Of a DNA stretch of 64,000 nucleotides, positions 22,928 through 31,608 are shown piece by piece. Below the pieces are notes generated by a model that was given only the letters and a program-made list of their open reading frames with translations, was not told where the DNA came from and searched no databases. A program made the position numbers and the translations under genes. This DNA comes from Merdivicinus sp050943495 (GTDB lineage Bacteria; Bacillota; Clostridia; Oscillospirales; Ruminococcaceae): the NCBI GenBank assembly GCA_050943495.1, contig JBMNPH010000001.1, forward strand, positions 310,001 through 374,000. The letters run 5' to 3'. Each line of letters opens with the position of its first letter. Position 1 is the first letter of the stretch.

Positions 22928-22965
22928 AAGAAGCCGTTCAGATTCAGAACGGCTTCTTTTTGGTT
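22928..22965. terminator. Bidirectional terminator
   Basis: AGAAGCCGTTC (22930-22940) pairs with GAACGGCTTCT (22948-22958), with A's before and T's after. It serves the HAD gene and the convergent kinase-like gene. Confidence 0.9.
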
Positions 22966-22966
22966 T

Positions 22967-23611
22967 TTATTCAGCTGTTTCGCGACGGACTTTTTCTTTT
23001 AATTCAACAAAGTTGCGAATTAATTCGACAGTACCGTCAATTCCAAGAGTGGCGGTGTTGATTGCGAGATCATAATTTTCTGCCTGTCCCCACTTCATAC
23101 CGGTATAGAAATTGTGATAAGCAGCCCGCTTTTTATCCATTTTGGTCAACTTTTCTTTAGCATTTTCAGGAGATAAGCCATAGTAGGTTGTAGCGCGTGC
23201 GATGCGGTCATCCATATTGGAATATAGATAAATGTTGACACAATCCGGACGCCCACGCAAGACATATTCGGAACAGCGTCCGACAATGACGCATGGCCCC
23301 TGATCGGCCATTTTCCGAATTGCATCGGATTGAACCAGAAAGACGCGGTCACTGAGCGGCAATTCCGGTGCCACCGTGCCGCCCCGGAACAATCCTGCGT
23401 TTAGTGAAAGACTATACAGCAGGCTGTTTGTAGGCTTTTCTTCCAGCTGCTCGAGTACCTCACGGCTCAGGCCGCTTTCTTCGGCAGCGCGAAGGATAAT
23501 TTCTTTATCGTAGAAAGGAATGTCCAGAGCCTCGGCTAATTTACGGCCGATAAACCGTCCGCCGCTTCCGTATTGTCTGCTGATCGTAATAATTGTTTGC
23601 GTATTTGCCAT
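22967..23611 (-). CDS. Cytidylate-kinase-like protein
   Basis: This 214-residue P-loop protein starts with TIITISRQYGSGGRFIGRKLAE, the GSGG-type phosphate loop of the cytidylate kinase-like (Cmk2) family, followed by FYDKEII and a VIVGRCSEYVL strand. Members are widespread in Clostridia, and whether they phosphorylate CMP is not settled. True CMP kinase has a longer NMP-binding domain, so this is called only as a relative. It has its own promoter at 23664-23692 and a leader of about 45 bases. Confidence 0.85.
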   Translation of the reverse strand: MANTQTIITISRQYGSGGRFIGRKLAEALDIPFYDKEIILRAAEESGLSREVLEQLEEKPTNSLLYSLSLNAGLFRGGTVAPELPLSDRVFLVQSDAIRKMADQGPCVIVGRCSEYVLRGRPDCVNIYLYSNMDDRIARATTYYGLSPENAKEKLTKMDKKRAAYHNFYTGMKWGQAENYDLAINTATLGIDGTVELIRNFVELKEKVRRETAE

Positions 23612-23663
23612 ATTGGATCACTCCGTTCCCTTCAGTATCACAAGAAGCATTTCTTGTACTATT

Positions 23664-23692
23664 ATTATATACCATATACACAAATAAGTCAA
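23664..23692 (-). promoter_or_regulatory. Promoter of the cytidylate-kinase-like gene
   Basis: On the minus strand, TTGACT (23687-23692) and TATAAT (23664-23669) are 17 bases apart. Confidence 0.8.
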
Positions 23693-23740
23693 GCGATTCA
23701 CAAAATATGTAAAAAATCTTCAAATTTGCATGAATTTCTC

Positions 23741-23769
23741 TTGTCAATCTCGAATGGTGCTGGTATACT
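23741..23769 (+). promoter_or_regulatory. Promoter of the PAP2 phosphatase gene
   Basis: TTGTCA (23741-23746) and TATACT (23764-23769) are 17 bases apart; the start codon follows at 23794. Confidence 0.8.
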
Positions 23770-23793
23770 GTCAAAATAGAAAGGATGTTGTGT

Positions 23794-24345
23794 ATGGAAT
23801 GGATTTTACAAATGGACAATGCAATCCTGAATGGAATTCAGCAGATCCGGACAGGCTTTGGAGATTGGTTCATGCCGCTGGTAACAAAGTTAGGAGATGC
23901 TGGAATTATATGGATTCTTCTGACAGTGGTGCTGCTATGTTTCCGAAAGACCAGAAAAGCAGGAGTTGCGATGGCAATCGGGCTGATTGTAAATCTGATA
24001 TTCTGTAATTTGCTGATCAAGCCGTTGGTGGGAAGAATCCGCCCGTTTGAAGCGAATGGATTTACAGATTTACTGGTATCTCCGCCAAAAGATCCTTCAT
24101 TCCCATCCGGCCACAGTTCTGCATCTTTTGCCGCCGCTTCCGCGTTATTTTTGTATTACAAAAAGTGGGGAATTGCAGCATTGCTGCTTGCCAGCCTGAT
24201 TGCCTTTTCCCGGCTTTATTTATATGTGCACTATCCCACGGATGTTTTTTGCGGAATCCTTTTGGGGATCGTTTCAGGACTGTTAGGCGGGTATGTTCAA
24301 TACCGGTGGTATCAATTCCGTCAGAAAAATGCCTCGAATTTGTAA
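23794..24345 (+). CDS. PAP2-family membrane phosphatase
   Basis: The 183-residue integral membrane protein has all three PAP2 motifs: KPLVGRIRP, PSGHSSAS and SRLYLYVHYPTD, with four to five hydrophobic segments around them. The catalytic His residues of motifs 2 and 3 face the outside. Likely substrates are undecaprenyl pyrophosphate (as for BcrC) or phosphatidylglycerol phosphate; the sequence does not decide. The start at 23794 is set by GAAAGG about 9 bases upstream, in preference to a TTG at 23785. Confidence 0.88.
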   Translation: MEWILQMDNAILNGIQQIRTGFGDWFMPLVTKLGDAGIIWILLTVVLLCFRKTRKAGVAMAIGLIVNLIFCNLLIKPLVGRIRPFEANGFTDLLVSPPKDPSFPSGHSSASFAAASALFLYYKKWGIAALLLASLIAFSRLYLYVHYPTDVFCGILLGIVSGLLGGYVQYRWYQFRQKNASNL

Positions 24346-24373
24346 ACAAATCCTGAATAATCGTTTGATTCCC

Positions 24374-24401
24374 TTGATTTTTTAGGAGGGGGGACTATAA
24401 T
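24374..24401 (+). promoter_or_regulatory. Promoter of htpG
   Basis: TTGATT (24374-24379) and TATAAT (24396-24401) are 16 bases apart. The CIRCE element lies 14 bases downstream, across the start of the transcript. Confidence 0.75.
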
Positions 24402-24415
24402 AAAAGGGTAAGATA

Positions 24416-24442
24416 TTAGCACTCAAATAAATCGAGTGCTAA
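24416..24442 (+). promoter_or_regulatory. CIRCE element (HrcA operator)
   Basis: TTAGCACTC, nine bases, GAGTGCTAA: a perfect match to the CIRCE inverted repeat. HrcA is expected to repress htpG here until heat stress. Confidence 0.97.
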
Positions 24443-24460
24443 AAACAACAGAAAGGCATG

Positions 24461-26368
24461 ATGAAAATTATGGCGACCAGAGAATTTAAGGCGGAATCCA
24501 AACGTCTGTTGGATATGATGATTCATTCGATTTACACCCATCGGGAAATTTTTCTCCGCGAGCTGATTTCGAATGCGAGCGATGCAATTGACAAACTGTA
24601 TTATCGCGCACTCAATGAGAATATTACCGGACTGAATCGTGACGATTTTACGATTCGGATTACTCCGAACAAGGAGGCGCGTACGCTGACCATTTCGGAT
24701 AACGGAATCGGAATGGATGAAAATGATCTGGAAAATAACCTCGGTGTGATTGCGCAGAGCGGATCTTTAGCTTTTAAAAAGGATAATGAGCAGAAGGAAG
24801 AAATTGACATTATCGGTCAGTTTGGTGTCGGTTTCTATTCTGCGTTTATGGTAAGCGATAAGGTGACGGTAATTTCTAAACCGTATGGATCCGATAAGGC
24901 GTGGAAATGGGAATCTGAAGGTGCGGAAGGCTATACCATTGAGGAAGCAGAGAAAGCCTCTCATGGCACCGATATTATCCTGACAATCAAGCAGAGCACC
25001 GAAGAAGAAAATTATGATGAATTTTTGGAAACCTACCGTTTGCAGGGTTTGGTAAAGAAGTATTCGGATTACATCCGTTATCCCATTAAGATGCAGGTCG
25101 AACACAGCCATCTGAAAGAGGGAACCGGCACCGAGGACAAACCCGCGGAATATGAGTCGGTCGTTGAGGATGAGACGCTCAACAGCATGGTTCCGATCTG
25201 GAAAAAGAACCGCAATGAATTAAAGCCGGAAGATTATAACAATTTCTATAAAGAGAAATTCTTTGATTTCCAGGATCCGCTCGCTGTGATTCATTCCAGC
25301 ACCGAAGGCGCCGCAACCTATAATGCACTGCTCTTCATCCCTGCCCGTCCGCCCTTTGATTTCTACACCAAAGAATTCCAGAAGGGACTCCAGCTGTATG
25401 CCAGCGGTGTGTTGATTATGGACAAATGCGCGGATCTTCTGCCGGATTATTTCAGCTTTGTGCGCGGTTTGGTGGATTCGCAGGACCTTTCGCTGAATAT
25501 TTCCCGGGAAATGCTGCAGCATGACCGCCAGCTGAAATTGATTGCAGATCGTCTGACCAAGAAGATTAAGAGCGAACTCAAATCCATGCTGGAAAAAGAC
25601 CGTGAAAAATACGAGACCTTCTTCAAGGCGTTCGGCTTGACGCTGAAATACGGCGTATACAGCGATTATGGCGCCAATAAGGATACCCTCCAGGATCTCC
25701 TGCTGTTCTATTCTTCTTCCGAGAAGAAACTGGTTACTTTGGCAGAGTATAAAGAACGCATGAAAGAAGAGCAGAAGTATATCTATTATGCATGTGGTGA
25801 TTCGGTTGAGAAGATTGACCGTCTGCCGCAGACCGAACTGCTGAAGGACCATGGGTATGAAATTCTGTATCTGACCGATGATGTCGATGAATTTGCCCTT
25901 AAGATGATGCGTGACTTTGACGGAAAAGAATTCCGTTCGGCTGCTGACAAGGATTTGGGTATTGAAGAGACCGCAGAAACTGAGGAAACCAAGGCGCGCG
26001 CTGAGGAAAGCAAGGAATTACTGCGGATGATGAAGGATTCTCTGGAAGGTAAGGTCAAGGATGTCCGGCTGTCGAGCCGTCTGAAGAGTTATCCGGTCTG
26101 CCTGAGTGCGGATGGCGGCGTATCGCTCGAGATGGAGAAAGTTTTGAACGCGATGCCGGGCGATCAGAAGGTACAGGCAGAACGTGTTCTCGAATTAAAT
26201 GCAGATCATCCGGTTTTTGCGAAGCTGAAAGATTTGTTTGCATCCAATCCTGAGAAAGTCAAAACATATGCAGAGCTGCTTTACAATCAGGCACTGCTGA
26301 TTGAAGGCTTGCCGGTAGAAGATCCGGTTGCTTTCTCTACTGCAATTTGTGAACTGATGGCAGAGTAA
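24461..26368 (+). CDS. htpG: Chaperone protein HtpG (Hsp90)
   Basis: The 635-residue protein has the Hsp90 GHKL ATPase domain: LRELISNASDAIDKL, SDNGIGMDENDL, and QFGVGFYSAFMV as the ATP lid region. The middle domain contains LSLNISREMLQ with the catalytic-type Arg, and a C-terminal dimerisation domain follows. It is a cytosolic ATP-dependent chaperone. Three ATGs compete: 24458 abuts AAAGG, 24461 is 4 bases from it, and 24470 (MATREF, the family's usual start) is 13 bases away; 24461 is a compromise. Control by CIRCE differs from Bacillus subtilis, where htpG is not in the HrcA regulon. Confidence 0.96.
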   Translation: MKIMATREFKAESKRLLDMMIHSIYTHREIFLRELISNASDAIDKLYYRALNENITGLNRDDFTIRITPNKEARTLTISDNGIGMDENDLENNLGVIAQSGSLAFKKDNEQKEEIDIIGQFGVGFYSAFMVSDKVTVISKPYGSDKAWKWESEGAEGYTIEEAEKASHGTDIILTIKQSTEEENYDEFLETYRLQGLVKKYSDYIRYPIKMQVEHSHLKEGTGTEDKPAEYESVVEDETLNSMVPIWKKNRNELKPEDYNNFYKEKFFDFQDPLAVIHSSTEGAATYNALLFIPARPPFDFYTKEFQKGLQLYASGVLIMDKCADLLPDYFSFVRGLVDSQDLSLNISREMLQHDRQLKLIADRLTKKIKSELKSMLEKDREKYETFFKAFGLTLKYGVYSDYGANKDTLQDLLLFYSSSEKKLVTLAEYKERMKEEQKYIYYACGDSVEKIDRLPQTELLKDHGYEILYLTDDVDEFALKMMRDFDGKEFRSAADKDLGIEETAETEETKARAEESKELLRMMKDSLEGKVKDVRLSSRLKSYPVCLSADGGVSLEMEKVLNAMPGDQKVQAERVLELNADHPVFAKLKDLFASNPEKVKTYAELLYNQALLIEGLPVEDPVAFSTAICELMAE

Positions 26369-26389
26369 TAAAAGAATCAAGAGAAAATT

Positions 26390-26430
26390 TATAAGATCCG
26401 ATCCCTTTGCGGGGATTGGATCTTTTCTTT
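26390..26430. terminator. Bidirectional terminator after htpG
   Basis: AAGATCCGATCCC (26393-26405) pairs with GGGATTGGATCTT (26412-26424), one G-U pair, followed by a T-rich tract. It also ends the convergent DUF4363 gene. Confidence 0.85.
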
Positions 26431-26431
26431 T

Positions 26432-26809
26432 TCAAAAAATATTTTCCAGTGTAGGAAGCTGCTGATGCAGCAGATTTCGGACAGCATAAATACTGCGCTG
26501 TACCTGAAACCGAAATTCTTCCGAATTATCATTTTGCAGCAGCAAAACACAGTCGCTCAGTTGTTCGCTGACATCAAGCAAAAGCTCTTCATGGACAAAT
26601 AGTCCGATTTTTGGTTCTGTTCGATCCCAATATGCCTGAATATCCAGGATCTCCTCTAATGCGGAAACCGGATCATTTTCGGATAGTGTGAGTACAGCGG
26701 AAAGACGATCACTGATGCGATCGGTGCATTCTGCCAGCCAGAATAGGGACCAGACTGCCATAGCAGTTGTCAATGCCAGAATGGTGAGAATAACTCCCAG
26801 ACGTTTCAT
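26432..26809 (-). CDS. DUF4363 family protein
   Basis: The 125-residue protein has one N-terminal membrane anchor (LGVILTILALTTAMAVWSLF) and then about 95 residues of helix, resembling DUF4363. The family is of unknown function and is typically found directly after a YetF/DUF421 gene, as here. The start at 26809 follows AAGGAGGCAGCAA, and it overlaps the end of yetF by 4 bases, so the two are translationally coupled. A role in spores is suggested only by the neighbouring gerA operon. Confidence 0.8.
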   Translation of the reverse strand: MKRLGVILTILALTTAMAVWSLFWLAECTDRISDRLSAVLTLSENDPVSALEEILDIQAYWDRTEPKIGLFVHEELLLDVSEQLSDCVLLLQNDNSEEFRFQVQRSIYAVRNLLHQQLPTLENIF

Positions 26810-27495
26810 TTGCTGCCTCCTTTTCGAATTCCTTCTTTTGGAACAATTGTGTATTGCCGACTGCTGTCCGCTGTCATCAAGAAAACATCGGTAGGATTGA
26901 GTGCTTGCCCGCGTAAGACAGAAAAAATCCATTGTTCATTCAGACCGCAGGCTTCTAACGCAGAGGAAAGGATCTGACCATCGCTAATGACAATTGTCGG
27001 TGGATTCGCGTCGTTTCCCTTAAGTTTAAGCATGCCGGCAGTAGCAGACTGCGCGGCAAATTTAGGATAGACACTCACTTGTCCGGTTGTTTCAACAATG
27101 GCAAATTGAACATCTTTGGGGTCAAAAATAGATTTTCCCCGCAAAGATTCCATCAGATCATCAATTGAAAAACGCAGTTGCCGCATTGCCTGTTGATCGA
27201 TTTTCCCATCCCGGATAATAATCATCGGGCGTCCCGAAACAAGGGTGCGGAATCGTTTGGATCGCAGGGAAATAGTTGAGGTTATTAATTCGAAAGCCGC
27301 CAAAACGATAATAGGCACCACTCCCATGGCCATTGGAATGGAGTTGTCTTCGATAGGCAGAGAGGCGATGTTGGAAATTAGGATAGTAATGACCAGTTCG
27401 GAAGGCTGCAATTCACCTAATTGGCGTTTTCCCATCAGACGGAGGCAAAAAATAATCAGGAGATAAAGCAGAACGGAACGAATCAGTACAATCAT
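26806..27495 (-). CDS. YetF family (DUF421) membrane protein
   Basis: This 229-residue protein has two to three N-terminal membrane segments, then MGKRQLGELQPSELVITILISN, the DUF421 signature, and a soluble C-terminal domain (RDGKIDQQAMRQLRFSIDDLMESLR). Several clostridial and Bacillus YetF-like proteins are spore-membrane proteins, and YetF itself has been linked to germination, which fits the divergent gerA operon. The start at 27495 follows AAAGGGGTTACCGCCA; an upstream in-frame start would run through the gerA promoter region. Confidence 0.85.
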   Translation of the reverse strand: MIVLIRSVLLYLLIIFCLRLMGKRQLGELQPSELVITILISNIASLPIEDNSIPMAMGVVPIIVLAAFELITSTISLRSKRFRTLVSGRPMIIIRDGKIDQQAMRQLRFSIDDLMESLRGKSIFDPKDVQFAIVETTGQVSVYPKFAAQSATAGMLKLKGNDANPPTIVISDGQILSSALEACGLNEQWIFSVLRGQALNPTDVFLMTADSSRQYTIVPKEGIRKGGSK

Positions 27496-27517
27496 TGGCG
27501 GTAACCCCTTTCTGACT

Positions 27518-27547
27518 GCATAAAGCCGGAGTAGACGGCGCATACTG
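27518..27547 (+). promoter_or_regulatory. Sigma-G-like forespore promoter of the gerA operon
   Basis: GCATA (27518-27522) and CATACTG (27541-27547) are exactly 18 bases apart. This matches the forespore consensus GHATR-18-CATNHTA at all but the last base. No good sigma-A promoter is seen in the same gap. Confidence 0.65.
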
Positions 27548-27618
27548 TTTGCAGCGATATCAGTAGTATAACGCCGGCAGGGAAGAATATGCAAAACCGA
27601 CGAAAAAGGAGAATGCCC

Positions 27619-29115
27619 ATGCGCACCAGTAAACCGCGTCCATCACAATCGCCGTCTCCATCCCCGCAGACGGAGGGTAAACGATTGACAGGTCACCTTT
27701 CAGAAGATTTAATTTCCATTCGGACGCTTGCTCACAATACTGCGGATCTGATTACCCGTCCGCTGACAATCTGTGGAATTTCCATCAATCTAATTATGAT
27801 GGAAGGAATGGTGGATTTGAACAAGCTGGATCAGGCAGTCATTCGCCCGTTGCTTAGCCGATCTTTTTCATCAGCAGAGGCGGTATTTGACTGGGTAGAG
27901 CAAACTGCAGTTGTCGGCGATGTAAAGGATGTTTATGAATACGAACAGATCTTATCGTTGGTTATGACCGGATTTCTGGCTTTTCTGGTGGACGGCGTGC
28001 CCCGTGCGATTATTATGGGGATACAGGGGTATCCTTACCGATCCATCTCTGAGCCAGGCAGTGAGGTCAATGAAAAGGGGTCCCGGGAGAGTTTTACAGA
28101 ACCGCTGAAAATTAATTTGACCATGATCCGACGTCGAATGCGTTCCGGAAGTATTTGCTTTGAGAATATCGAAATTGGAAGTGACAGTCACACGTTGGCT
28201 GCCATGGTTTACAATCCCGCTCAGGTCAGTCCGGAATTGCTGCAGGAGGTTCGAAACCGCCTAAGAAGGATTCCGATGAAAATGGTACTGGATAGTGGAT
28301 ATCTGCAGCCATTTCTGGAAGGGCAGACGACCTCCTTGTTCAGTGAGGTTGGTATGAGCGAACGTCCGGATACGGTTTGTGCCAAGGTGTTGGAGGGAAG
28401 AATTGCGATACTGGTGGATGGAAGCCCCTATGCCTTGATCGTTCCATACCTGTTTATTGAGAATTTCCAGAGTTTTGATGACTATTCAAGAAGACCATAT
28501 TTTGCCGGTTTTATTCGGCTTTTGAAATATATTGCTTTTTTTATCAGCATTTTTTTGCCCGGAATTTATGTTGCTGTTGCAACATTCCATCCGGCAGTGC
28601 TGCCGCATGCTCTTCTATTTAACATCGCATCAGCAGAAGAAACAACTCCGTTTCCATTAGTATTTGAAGCGCTGATTATTCATTTTCTATATGAAATCAT
28701 GCGGGAAGCAGGATTGCGGCTGCCACGTCCGGTTGGGCATGCGGTAAGTATTGTAGGTGCACTCGTAATTGGAGATGCGGCTGTGACGGCTGGGATTATT
28801 GGGGCACCAATGGTGATGGTAGTTGCTCTGACAGCGATTAGTTCCTTTGTGGTGCCGTCCCTCTATGAGCCGACAGCAGTATTACGGTTTATTTTTATCA
28901 TATTAGCTGGTCTAACAGGGTTGTATGGAATGGCAATTGCAGGAGGTGCCTTGCTGATTAATATTTGCCGGATTAATAGTTTGGGGATTCCTTATACTGC
29001 ACCGCTTAGTCCCTTTACCCCCAAGGCCATGCGGGATGTTTTGATACGGTTTGGTTGGAAGAAAATGGCGGGAAAATCTGCTAAAATACAGGATTTAAAT
29101 GGTTCCGATCTGTAA
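27619..29115 (+). CDS. gerAA: Spore germination receptor subunit A (GerA family)
   Basis: The 498-residue protein has a soluble N-terminal part, including the conserved region VDGSPYALIVPYLF, and a C-terminal set of about five membrane segments (FFISIFLPGIYVAVATFHP, then PFPLVFEALIIHFLYEIMREAG). This is the GerA/GerKA/GerBA A-subunit, part of the inner spore membrane germinant receptor. The start at 27619 is 7 bases after AAGGAG; an ATG two codons earlier would be too close. It is the first gene of an A-B-C operon behind a sigma-G-like promoter. The germinant is unknown. The N-terminus is unusually rich in Pro and Ser. Confidence 0.95.
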   Translation: MRTSKPRPSQSPSPSPQTEGKRLTGHLSEDLISIRTLAHNTADLITRPLTICGISINLIMMEGMVDLNKLDQAVIRPLLSRSFSSAEAVFDWVEQTAVVGDVKDVYEYEQILSLVMTGFLAFLVDGVPRAIIMGIQGYPYRSISEPGSEVNEKGSRESFTEPLKINLTMIRRRMRSGSICFENIEIGSDSHTLAAMVYNPAQVSPELLQEVRNRLRRIPMKMVLDSGYLQPFLEGQTTSLFSEVGMSERPDTVCAKVLEGRIAILVDGSPYALIVPYLFIENFQSFDDYSRRPYFAGFIRLLKYIAFFISIFLPGIYVAVATFHPAVLPHALLFNIASAEETTPFPLVFEALIIHFLYEIMREAGLRLPRPVGHAVSIVGALVIGDAAVTAGIIGAPMVMVVALTAISSFVVPSLYEPTAVLRFIFIILAGLTGLYGMAIAGGALLINICRINSLGIPYTAPLSPFTPKAMRDVLIRFGWKKMAGKSAKIQDLNGSDL

Positions 29116-29126
29116 GGAGGAATGAG

Positions 29127-30248
29127 ATGCAAAAAGGACAAATTTCTGCGGCGCAGCTGGTCTTCACCTTATTTTTGTGCCGGTCATTTAATCTGTTGAG
29201 CGCTGAAATCCTCAATGTGACTGGACATTATGGAATGGAACATATTGTGGCAATTCCATTGGCCTTGGGAATCCAGGCTCTGCTAGCTGTACCGGCTTTT
29301 TGGCTCATGAAGCGGAATAGCCGCGGAATGAATGAATCTATGCTCTGGACATTGGGAAAGGCTGGGATTTTGTTTCCAATATGCAGTTGTATTTACCTGC
29401 TGCTTGTGGCAGGAATTACGGTGTATAATTTGGCTGCTTTTCTGGCCAACGCTATTTATCCAGGCTCTTCTGCCATTTTTTTTGTTATCACACTCATTAT
29501 TGCTGCGATGTATGCGGCCTATCTTGGTTTAGAAGGAATCGTACGGGCTTCTGTGATCTTGTTTGGGGCTCTAATTTTGTCCCTGACCCTTACCTTTGTA
29601 GGCGTTGGAGAGCGGATCAACCTAATCAATATTCGTCCTCTGATGGAAGGAAGCATGCAGACAATTCTGGGTGGAAGCTGGCGGATTGTTGCGCGGTCGT
29701 CCACTGTTTATCTATTTTTATTGTTATGTCCAAAGATTCGATCGCATGTAAAGCGGGGATTCATTTGGTATCTGGCAGCAGTGGGAATTTTGATGGAGAC
29801 AGTGGCGTTCTTTGTATCAGCAGTTTTGGGTGAATTGGCGGTGCGAGAGGCATATCCGTTTTTCATGCTTACAACTATTGCGCAGATCTCAATCTTTCAA
29901 AGGATGGATGCGCTGCATGTGACCATTTGGGTATTAGTATGTCTGGTACGGGTAGCCATATTCCTATGGCTAATGAAGGAACAATTCCAGAAATGTTTAC
30001 CATTACGCGCCCAGCAAAGCCAAAGAATCCGTTATTTACTTCCATTTTTTTCGGTTCTGACGGCCGCAACTGCAGCAGTGATGGTCGGAAGCCGTGAGGC
30101 GGCAAGTGCATGTTTGACGCTGCTAAGCAGCGGTATTCCGGTAGTATTGCTGATGGCGGGCTTCCCACTGGTCGGTTTGATTGTCGGAGAGGTTCGACAA
30201 CGTTTCCAAAAACGTTCTGATCCTCCAAAGGAGGGAGCACGTACATGA
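29127..30248 (+). CDS. gerAB: Spore germination receptor subunit B (GerAB/ArcD/ProY family)
   Basis: A 373-residue integral membrane protein with about ten hydrophobic segments, belonging to the APC-type transporter superfamily as adapted in GerAB. The B subunit is the likely germinant-binding component. It follows gerAA by 11 bases with TAAGGAGGAATGAG before the start, and overlaps gerAC by 4 bases. The order A-B-C and the tight spacing support a single receptor complex. Confidence 0.93.
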   Translation: MQKGQISAAQLVFTLFLCRSFNLLSAEILNVTGHYGMEHIVAIPLALGIQALLAVPAFWLMKRNSRGMNESMLWTLGKAGILFPICSCIYLLLVAGITVYNLAAFLANAIYPGSSAIFFVITLIIAAMYAAYLGLEGIVRASVILFGALILSLTLTFVGVGERINLINIRPLMEGSMQTILGGSWRIVARSSTVYLFLLLCPKIRSHVKRGFIWYLAAVGILMETVAFFVSAVLGELAVREAYPFFMLTTIAQISIFQRMDALHVTIWVLVCLVRVAIFLWLMKEQFQKCLPLRAQQSQRIRYLLPFFSVLTAATAAVMVGSREAASACLTLLSSGIPVVLLMAGFPLVGLIVGEVRQRFQKRSDPPKEGART

Positions 30249-31432
30249 AAAAAGCGGGAATATTGACAGCGGTATTCTTGGTAATTGCAGTATTATTGAG
30301 TGGATGTGGAAACGGTTGGATTCGAATGGTGAATCTACAGAATCGTGCTATTGTACAGGGTGTGGGGATTGATTGGGATGGCGAGAATTTCCAAGTAACG
30401 ATGCAGGTTTTCAGCCCGGAAGGCTCGGGCGGTCAGACTATGGTCGATGCTTCCAAGGAAAATGCGAGAATTATCACTTGTACTGGAGCCTCCATAGCAG
30501 AAGCTGTTGAGAAGTCTGCATTGAATCAGGGAAAAGAATTTTATTTAGGTCATAACCGAATTGTCATTTTAGGGTGGGATACCCTTGATCAGCCATTGGA
30601 TGGGTTATTGTCCTATTTTGTAAATAGTCTTGATTCCCGCCCGGATGTAAGTTTGCTGGCAACAAAAGGAAAAGCTTCGGATATTATTTCCGCTAATATT
30701 AGTCAGTCCATTTTACCCGCTATGTCCATTGAAAATACGGTCAGTAATGCAGAACGGAATGGATTGGTAGAGGAGGTATTTTTGATTGATGTATTGGAAG
30801 CACTGTCACAGCCGCATCGTGGAACGGTGATACCCTTTATTGAGACAGTAAATGAGGAAGATGACGATGAGAAAAATTTACGAAGTATTCAAATTGATGG
30901 ATTGGGGGTGTTCCGGCAGGAGGGGTATGTTGGTAACTTAACCGGTTCGGAAGTACGAGGGTTATTATGCTTACGGGATACCTTTTACGGAGCAGTTTAT
31001 ACGTTGGAAAGCAGTGTATTTGAACGGGCAGCAGTGCAGTTATATCACAGCAATACACGCATTCTTCCCAATTTAGAAGGAGAAACACCGACATTTCAGG
31101 CAGAAATTCGAGGAGAATGGACTTTGACCGAGAAAAAGCTGAAGCCAGGTTGTGAATTCACCGAAGAATCTCTCAGAGAGTTGGAGGAAATTCTGGAGGA
31201 ACGAATCGCTGCAGAATGTGAAATGGCATTTCAAAAAGTGGTTCATGAATTTCAAAGTGATGTGTTCTATCTGGGAGATTTGGTTTGGCATAACCAGCCG
31301 ATGTTGTGGAAAACACTTCGGGAAGAATGGCCGGAAGGGATTGCAGATTCAACCTTGCAATGTGATGTTCACGCAGAAATTGATCGCACCGGCTTTGAAG
31401 GAGTCAGTAGTAAAATTAATGGAATGGAATAA
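30245..31432 (+). CDS. gerAC: Spore germination receptor subunit C (GerAC lipoprotein)
   Basis: The 395-residue protein begins with a lipoprotein signal ending in LLSGC, and then NLQNRAIVQGVGIDWDGENFQVTMQ as in the GerAC family, with the three-domain lipoprotein body. It is the third subunit of the receptor, anchored to the outer face of the inner spore membrane. Its start overlaps the gerAB stop (ATGA). No clear terminator follows in the 176-base gap to glmM. Confidence 0.95.
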   Translation: MKKAGILTAVFLVIAVLLSGCGNGWIRMVNLQNRAIVQGVGIDWDGENFQVTMQVFSPEGSGGQTMVDASKENARIITCTGASIAEAVEKSALNQGKEFYLGHNRIVILGWDTLDQPLDGLLSYFVNSLDSRPDVSLLATKGKASDIISANISQSILPAMSIENTVSNAERNGLVEEVFLIDVLEALSQPHRGTVIPFIETVNEEDDDEKNLRSIQIDGLGVFRQEGYVGNLTGSEVRGLLCLRDTFYGAVYTLESSVFERAAVQLYHSNTRILPNLEGETPTFQAEIRGEWTLTEKKLKPGCEFTEESLRELEEILEERIAAECEMAFQKVVHEFQSDVFYLGDLVWHNQPMLWKTLREEWPEGIADSTLQCDVHAEIDRTGFEGVSSKINGME

Positions 31433-31514
31433 AGCAATGCATATTTTGTCCTGCTTGTCAATAGATTTATAATAAAAAAACTTTAATAAATGTGCCATGT
31501 TCGTCAAAAAATGT

Positions 31515-31543
31515 TTGATTTTTTGCGCGAAATGTGGTATAGT
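31515..31543 (+). promoter_or_regulatory. Promoter of glmM
   Basis: TTGATT (31515-31520) and TATAGT (31538-31543) are 17 bases apart. A leader of about 60 bases follows; no glmS-type ribozyme is present. Confidence 0.75.
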
Positions 31544-31608
31544 AGATGTAGTTTTGACGCTTTTGTGTTGACATGACTACCTGACGGTGATGAAAGGACG
31601 ATCAATTT

